Shown: positions 38,901-47,900 of the stretch, piece by piece
Position numbering within the stretch: position 1 is the first letter of the stretch
How the letters are laid out: the number at the start of each line of letters is the position of its first letter
NCBI GenBank assembly: GCA_963669155.1
Contig: OZ022588.1
Coordinates: 10,800,067 to 10,864,066 of the forward strand
Reading direction: 5' to 3'
Source of the DNA: Arbacia lixula
Lineage: Eukaryota; Echinodermata; Echinoidea; Arbacioida; Arbaciidae
Length of the DNA: 64,000 bases
Notes under the pieces: generated by a model
Databases searched by the model: none
What the model was told of the DNA's origin: nothing
Seen by the model: the letters and a program-made list of their open reading frames with translations, nothing else
Made by a program: the position numbers and the translations under genes

Positions 38901-41900
38901 CTAAAGTAATGCAATAAGCTAGTAAATTATGTCATTCAAAGGTATTCAAGGAGGTGTATTAAAAAAAAAAGCTTTGATGAAACTTACACAAAAATGATTT
39001 TAGCTTTTGTCTTATGGAATTTCAAACAAGAAATGGACTGAAATTGTAAGTAATGGTAAACTAGAGCACTTCGGCTACCACGCAATATGCCTCCGCCTCT
39101 TTGCTAGAGCCATTTAGATTTATTCTTAGAAGACGTGTATGTTTGGTGGGTAATGTACCATTGAATTCTTTTGTGAAATGAAAATATCATGTTCTGTTTT
39201 CCCATGTTTAGCCTTCTTTGACTTCCAATCTGACCAGTCTGTCTGAATCCATCCTTTTATCAAGTTTGTTCAAAAGGGTTAACCCTATATAGCCCGGGCT
39301 ATTTTGAAATTGCATAGCCCGGGGGGAGGGGCAAAAACAGCCCCCCCCCCCTAAGATCTCGACCGTTGATCGCGCGATCGCGACGAAAATTGGCACGCAC
39401 GTCACCGATGCCGTGATCTCCACAATTCAATTGTCAATTGCACCAAAATTATTCAAATTTCTTTTTTTTTAAATTTTTTTTTTAAAATTAATTAATTATG
39501 CTAATTAAATGCATAAAAATCATAATTTGGTTGTAAATCTTTAAATACAGCCCCAAAACTGCTAGATATAAGTCCAGACACTTTTCTTAGGATTATTATC
39601 AAATTAGGATTTTAAAAAGTGGCAATATCAAAGTTTTTCTTATGTATTTTATTGTTTTTTGAATTTCTTATGTATTTCTTTGTTTTTTCGACTCTATGTT
39701 TTTCATTGTTTTTTGATGGAAATTGTTGGCAACACGATTTCAGTCATAAATAACATGAAATCTATTGTTTTTCATCAGTAAAAATAGAAATAATGATACA
39801 TTTATGAATTTTGGCTAGATACAGAATTTGCATTAAATTTGTACATGAATCACATTTTTGAGCAATTTTTGGTCCGACATGCACATACAAAATGTTACGT
39901 AACTTCGGAACCGTGTACCCCTGTGTCGCAAATTTGATCTTAAAAGTTGCGTGAGACTTGAAGGAAAAATGTCATGAAACGTCGCGGCACGATCTTTTCG
40001 TGTTACAAATTTATTGCGAAAAATGTCGAGGGGGGGGGGGCTGTTTTTGCCCCCCCCCCCCCCCCCCCCCCCCCCCCGGGCTAGATAGGGTTAAGGGTCT
40101 TATAAAGAAAAGTCATGTGACCATGAAAACAGGGCTAAACAGTGTTGTCAAAGGGTTAAACAATGCTTTACAGGAGGAAAGTCACCCTGAATACCACAGC
40201 TAAACAGTGGAGTCAAAGGGAGGGTTTAACAATGTCTCATAAGAGGAAAGTCACCATGAATAACATAGCTAAACAGTGGAGTCAAAGGGTTTAACAATGT
40301 CTTATAAGAGGAAATTCACCATGAATAACATATCTAAACAGTGGAGTCAAAGGGTTAAACAATGTCTTATAAGAGGTCACCATGAATAACAGAGCTAAGC
40401 AATGGACTATCAATGCAGTGAAAGGGTTAAACAATGTCTTACAAGAAGACAGTCCCCCGAACACCACAGCTACATTCCACATTTCAAGTCCATACCTCCT
40501 GCTGTTGAGATTCAAGATTCTTCCTCTTTGCTTGTTCTTCGCTGATCCTCTCTTTCCATGCTTCCTCCATCTCTACCATCCTTCTATGCGATTCAGTTAG
40601 TCGTTCCTTCAGTCCTTCCACCTCATCATTCCTCTTCCTCCGTTCATCCTCGCTGGTTTTCCTTCCTCTGGTTGAGTAGCCCATGGACTTCAATTTCTCA
40701 ATCTCAGTTCTCAGCTCTGTCAAGAAAAAATCAGACAGCATTGGATTCAGATTCAGAATCATTTTATTGGTCCATTTGGAAATTCATTTTGTCGGCATTA
40801 CATGGAGAAGAGAATATGGTAAACACAAGTAGATAATGCACAGCTAGCATGCCACATTTTTCCTTGCAATATTTAGGCAGTTTTTGTTGAATTCATTGGA
40901 TTTTCAGTCAGACATTGACAAAAAAAAACCTTAATTACAAAACCAAAATTCTTTGATAACGCATGTACACTTTATGTCCATGGCATGTACCAGTATGTGT
41001 TGGTCCAGATTAAAATGTATCCCAGTATGAATTTAGTATCCCCGTCTTAATGACACACGTCAAGCAGAAAAACCCCTCTTCTAATCTGATGAGCTTACCT
41101 CGGATGAGTCTTGCATTGGGGTCCTCGTTCACCTTGGCCACGTTGATGATGGAGCGTGCCTGCTTGGCGTATCTGAGCGTGCTCAGCGTCTCCTCGCTCT
41201 GCACGTTGGCCGGGCTCACCGTGGCGATCATGGCTGTCTTTGCGTTGCCTCCAAGACTCTCCCGCAGCAACCTGCCAAGATGGAGTCATCATGAACAGAG
41301 TGTTCACAACTCAAGCACAAACAATGCACCATGTTTCCCCCTGAAGCCAGATGCATTGCTTATGCTTCGTCTTATTTTTTCCTGTAATTTCGGCCAATCT
41401 TCAAATGCTGCCCTGATCACGGCTACATTTTCTCAGTACTTGCTGTGTTTTAATTGAGTTTCGGGGTTTTTGATCCAAATAGTTTTTTTTTTTGCACAAT
41501 CGCTTATAAATTGTGCGCATTCAAAATCTACACATAAAAAAAGAAGACATGCAGCGTTATGATAGTAAGTACTTGGTATTTGAACTGATTCATTCACTAC
41601 ATGAAATATCGACGTAACAGCGATATTTGAGTAATGCAAAAAGTGATATCATGCAGCACTTTCGCCCAATCACCAAGTGAGGACGCTGTCTCAGTAAAGG
41701 ATGAAGACCTTCTCCTTGGGGTTGAGGGACTTGTCTAAGAGGTTAGGTTTAGGGTTTAGGGTAAGGGTTAGAAACCCCGGTAGAACGGTGTTTCTTGTGA
41801 GGAGGAAGAAAGAACCACGCCCACTCACCAAGTAAGGACACTGTCTCTGTAGGGGATGAAGACCTTCTCCTTGGGGTTGAGGGACTTGTCTAAGAGGTTA

Positions 41901-44900
41901 GGTTTAGGGTTTAGGGTAAGGGTTAGAAACCCAGGTAGAAAGGTGTTTCTTGTGAGGAAGAAGAAAGAACCACGCCCACTCACCAAGTAAGGACACTGTC
42001 TCTGTAGGGGATGAAGACTTTCTACTTGGGGTTGAGGGACTTGTCTAGGAGGTTAGGTTTAAGGTTTAGGGTAAGGGTTAGAAACCCAGGTAGAAAGGCG
42101 TTTCTTGTGAGGAAGAAGAAAGAACCACGCCCACTCACCAAGTAAGGACACTGTCTCTGTAGGAGATGAAGGCCTTCTTCTTGGGGTTGAGGGACTTGTC
42201 TAAGAGGTTAGGTTTAAGGTTTAGGGTAAGGGTTAGAAACCCAGGTAGAAAGGTGTTTCTTGTGAGGAAGAAGAAAGAACCACGCCCACTCACCAAGTAA
42301 GGACACTGTCTCTGTAGGGGATGAAGACCTTCTTCTTGGGGTTGAGGGACTTGTCTAAGAGGTTAGGTTTAGGGTTTGGGGTAAGGGTTAAAAACCCAGG
42401 TAGAAAGGTGTTTCTTGTGAGGAGGAAGAAAGAGCCACGCCCACTCACCAAGTAAGGACACTGTCTCTGTAGGGGATGAAGACCTTCTTCTTCGGGTTCA
42501 GAGACTTGTCTGAGAGGGCAGAGATCACTTTCCCCAGCGTCATCAGGGACCGGTTGATGTTAGCCCCTTCCTGCACACAAGGCAACAGGATAAACATAGG
42601 GATAAATGAGCAATAATTCCTCATACCACTTTTATAAAGGGAGTCTATCTCTTTTGCAGGTTGAATATAAATACTACATTAATCCTGTCAGTGCCATGAC
42701 ATAAAAAAGCATACTGAATTATTATAAATTTATTGAAGCCATGGTAATAACATCTGAGCCTCCACCCCCTCCATATTTCATTGAGTCATAACATATTTGT
42801 GCCTATGCTTAAGTCATGTGCTTGAACTAATTCGAAATCGGAGTGGTATGCAAATTAAGACACATATTTGATTATTTTGTATCATAAGAGCATTATATCA
42901 TTCAGGTGAGATTGTGTCACAGTGACTCTTTCTGTTTCATTTTCAGGAGCACAAGTTTACACCCATTTCACTCTTAATTATTTTGGACTCGAAGTATACT
43001 TTACCATTTCCAGGTAAGAATTTGTCAAAATGGCTTTCTTTGTTATATTCAGGAGCACTGCTTTGCATTGTAAGGCCTATATGTAAATTTGTTCACTGCT
43101 TGTAGAATGTTTAAAAACAAAACAGAGTCAAACTCCTTGTGTGCCAGGTGTGCATTTTGTCACCAATATTGCACCTGTTGCCATGGTAGTTACTATTAAA
43201 GGTAAGTTACAATAATTGAAAACCTATATGTAACATGGCCCAGGTGAAGAATTAAGGAGTGTGTGTGTTACCTTGAGCCTGTCGCCCGTAGTGTTGGTAG
43301 CTGCACAGCGCTCGCTGCCAGCCAGGTCGATGATGTTGATCTTGCTGGTCACGCTGTGGATGTGCTCTTCTCCGTCAAACAGCTGCTTCTGAAAGACAAC
43401 ACAAGCAGGCACTCATTGTTGTCAATAGAATCTCACCATCACGTACCCTTGGGGAGGCTTGACCTGAAAACTACGTAACCTTTCTCAGACCAAGGAAGGG
43501 TTTCACCGAGATTTGTACACCACTGGTGACCTGTTCTTGGGTGCCAAATCAGGTTCTCAATGATTTTCATTCCCATCAACTGATCTGATCTTTTTGATCA
43601 AAAATTCTTGCTGTTAACAAGGATCTGAAGACAAACTCTATACTCTGTCAAATTTGATTGGGATTGTAGGAAATTCCCTCCCACTATATTAAAAGATATT
43701 GCTTCATAATTTTGATATTTTTTTCATTGTAGTCTTGCCTAACATTTGAAACAAAGAATGATGACAAACCAAGTTTATAACACTGTGACGCCACATCATT
43801 TTTGGGAGACTATGTCATCCCACATATTTCTCATCTCCTTGATTTTGGTGCAAACCCAATGGAAAGACAGTGTCTCCTTTCATAAAATTCACAAAACCAT
43901 GATTATTTTTCTTTTCTAATCACTGCAATTTATTGATTTTGATATTTTGCGCTGGAGATGAAAATCTTGTTAGTCATACTTTTGTCTTGGTCATCATGAT
44001 GACGAAGACGGAGTGAGAGCGACTGGACTTGTCGTTCATGCCTGTGGCTGCCGTGGCTCGCTGCTTGTTGCCGTTCTCTATCCAGGAGTGGATGTCACCG
44101 TATGAGCTGGCTTGAAATCTGAGTTAGAAATAGCCAAGTCATGAGAATTATCAGCCTGTGCCATGTATAGTAGGATGTGCATACAATATGCAATTTATAA
44201 TTGGATTTATCACATTTTGAATTAGAAATAGCCCAATTATAACAATTGTTGTCAACAAAACAAAGGTGAAATCTACCATAATTTGGATGAAAATAAGCTT
44301 GTGATGCATGCACAGAGAGTGTGCAATGTGTTAGAGCTGCTGGCTAAAACCTGTCACTTTATATTGCAAAACATCTACTACAAGCATCATATTGAGTGCT
44401 TTCACACTGTGATGAATTTGCAATTACAGTTATGTCTTCTGAGGTTTCTCTTCCTATTTAAGTGAATGGATATCATGCAACACTTTCACAGTTATCTGCC
44501 ATCCAAGCTTTGGAAGAGTAGCAAAAACATTCGGAAATAATTCAATGCAAGAAAATGAGGAACTTACTTTGAGAGGCCTTCAACATAAGGACCTTGGGTT
44601 GGATGCTCTCTCACTTTCAGCTGTGGAGAAAGAGGAGAACTAGTATTATAGTCCAAGGTCCTGTTGCATAAAACGTACCGTTAATGGTAACTCTTCCATC
44701 AATGGTAACTACCATGGTAACATCGGTCAACAGCCATTCAAACTCAAGGTTTTCATAGAAGTTGCCATTGGTAGCAAAGTTACCATCAATGGTAAGTTTT
44801 ATGCAACAGCGCCCAGAACTTAATGGGAAGAGAAGAATAACAGATGCCATGCATACAAACCCAGTGATATCGTTGAGACCATTGATATGGAAAATTTGCC

Positions 44901-47900
44901 ATATTATAATGTCAATGTGTAATTTTGATCTTGCACATATTGTATTGTTGCACCAACAGGTTTTTCTTAGGTTTGACATGATTTGGTACTGCTAACATAT
45001 TGATAGAAATACTCAAAGCAAGCCACTTTTGACTTAATAGTTGTGATACACAGGTCTGAATCTCTTGCAAGATGTGACAAGTGACAAGTGACAAGAAGGA
45101 GATGTGGCAGTAGTCCACCTACTCGCAATATGGAATAGAACAGTGGGAGCCATATGAAAATTGTAAAAAGACAAGAGAGAATCAGTGAAGGTAAGGGATG
45201 GTGTGAGTGAAAGGGAGAAAGGGGGAGAGAAAGGGAGAGAGAGAGGGAGAGAAAGGGAGAGAGAAAGTGAGAGAGAGAGGGAAAGAGAGGGAGAGAGAGG
45301 GAGAGAGAGAAAGAGAGGGAGAGAGAGGGAGAGAGAGAGAGAGAGGAAGAGATGGAAAGAGAACAAGAGAGAATATATATGCAAAACTCTTTCCAGCATG
45401 ACATAGATAAATAGTTACTCTGTGGTCTAAATCTAAAAGTCCTTTGCAAATTTGGGCCTCAATATTTATAAAAAAAAATCTTACTGTGATTTTCTTAGGT
45501 GTAGACCGGTCCCACTTCTCTGTCTTCTCGACACTGGGAGCGAGGAGGTCGTGGATCTTCTCGTTGTAGATCTCAAAGAAGCTGACCTCGATCTTGAAGG
45601 AGACTCTGGTCTCCTGGGGATCTTCCACCCGACGGAACAAGTCCTTGCAGAAACGTGGGATGATGCCCCGCTCTTCATTGGACCCCATGATGCTGTGAAA
45701 GAGAGATCAGGATTGAAGATAAACAGCAGCCTTCAAAAAGAGTTGTTTTTCTGCTTTTTCATTAATTTCAATCCTCTGTGAACATCACAATGTCACAAAT
45801 CATGACTACAAATGTAAAAAGAATTAAACAAAGGAAAGAACCCATCAGAAATAAATCTTGTGATAATATTACCAGAGAAATTGTGTACAAGGATTGACAT
45901 TTACACTCAAATGACAACCTAGTCATACTATTGGATTGTCAAAAATCTTGAAAAAAAAACCTTGAGGCGGGAAATTGACCTATTGGTTCTCACAGGAGAG
46001 GCAGAGGGTGAATTTTGTTACCCCCAACACGGAAGGAGGAACAATATGGCGTTGAAAAGATTACACATTCAAATATAATCATGATGCCAACCAGACTAAC
46101 AGAGCACACTCCAAATCGAATATTTGTGAGCATACTAGTACAGTAGGATCACTTACGTGTAGGACTTGCCAGACCCCGTCTGACCATAGGCAAAGAGGCA
46201 AGTGTTATACCCCTCAAAGGCACTGGTCAATAGAGGCTGACCCATGGCTCGGTACACGGCCTCCTGACCAGCAAAGCTTGAGCTAGCTCGGTCCGCTGAC
46301 CAAAAGCAATGGTCATAGCAGAAATGGGTGGCTTGACCGTAGCGTGCCGACATGGTAACCTCATTCCCCTCCAGCTCCAATACGCACTTGACGTCTTTGT
46401 CAGCTTTTTCCCTGTAAAAGCGAGTTTGGGAACTGTTATGGTGTTTGTGTACACGACATATATGACAGGTATATTCAGAGTGGTCCCTTGCTGTGATCAC
46501 GCAGTGAGCGGACTGCGTAGCACCAAGCTTTGGAGCAAGAGTCGAGATTAGTAGTGATTAGATTAATACATTTCAAAAATGGTCATAAACCATTCCAAAA
46601 TTAAACTCGTGCATCCGATTTTCTACCGATCCACTCATGCCTGTGCATCATTTGTGTACTGGTAACCACCCTGGGTGCATTAAACATTGTACACAGAATA
46701 AAGCTACTTTACTATCATGGATACTTCAGAACATTGTAAATCTTGTGTCTAAACAACTTGCACTAAATACTAGAATCTGAGTACACAGTAACAAGAACAT
46801 CCCCATGGAATTCCCAAGAATTTGTTGCATTAAAGGGATGTATAATAATAGGAAACAATCCGGCGATCATTATCCAAACAGGAATTCCTGTACTGACCTG
46901 TCACTGAAAGGCCTGACCCGGACGCCGACCGTCACAGAGAATCCATCACCGACGTCAGAGACATCACTCTCATCAGACCTAGTGGCACTGCTTGCTGAAC
47001 CCCTCCGAGCAGTGCTGGGGGTTCCGAGCTCCACCTTGCTGTAGCACTCAGGCGTCCCCGGGGCTGTGTCAATTCCTCTGGGGGGCCTGGAGAAATAATA
47101 ATACAGTTTTTATTTAGCGCTTACTACGAAACGGTATCATCTCGAAGCACTATACATTGCAAACATATTATTGAGGTCATTGGATGCTTGTAAGTCTTGG
47201 TGATACCTGTCCGATCCCAAGGGATTGTTAAGAATCATGACAGCCAGTAAAGCACACTCATTACATATCCTACCGGGTAACAGGGCTGCCAAACGCAATT
47301 AAAACATTTCAGTATTCTAAAGGCTGAAAATCAGTATTTTGATGGTAAACAGTATTTTCAAATAAAGACAATACAACAACCCGTGAACTAGAACTTATAA
47401 AATTAGTATTTTGTATGAAACCTTCAGTATTCTTCTCAAATTTCAGGATGAAATACTGAACATCAGTACTACTTGGCAGCTCTGGGGTAACCAATTATAC
47501 ACATGAGAGCAGCAATATGGAGTACCAGTAAGTATTTTTGCTGAATTGCACAAGTGCCATGAATGCAGGCTTGAATCTGGGACCTTGACATTTTCAATCA
47601 CAAAACTGTGTTCTCCTTCTTCATGCAAGGGATTTTGTGTCTACCTATAACTGGAAATGTGACATGTGTGTGTGTGTGTGTGTGTGGGGGGGGGGGGGAG
47701 GGAGGGGTTGTGCCCCCCTCCCCCCCCCCCCCCCCCAGCACATGTAGGTTAGCACATGTAGGTTAACACATTCCTTACCTGGTGGGAGTCTTGAACTGAT
47801 GAAAGGGACTGGAGCTGACCACGTGACCAGAGGCGGAGGGTCTGCGGCTGATGAGAGGGCTAGCGCTGGTCCTGTGCCCTGCCGGCCGCTTGTTCTCCTT

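Noticed and set aside
41671-42445. Tandem exon 9 copies as mutually exclusive alternative exons
   Set aside because: Copies lack the upstream half of the exon. The acceptor-like CTAACCTCTTAG before each would give a 61-nt exon that breaks the motor frame, and two copies contain stops.
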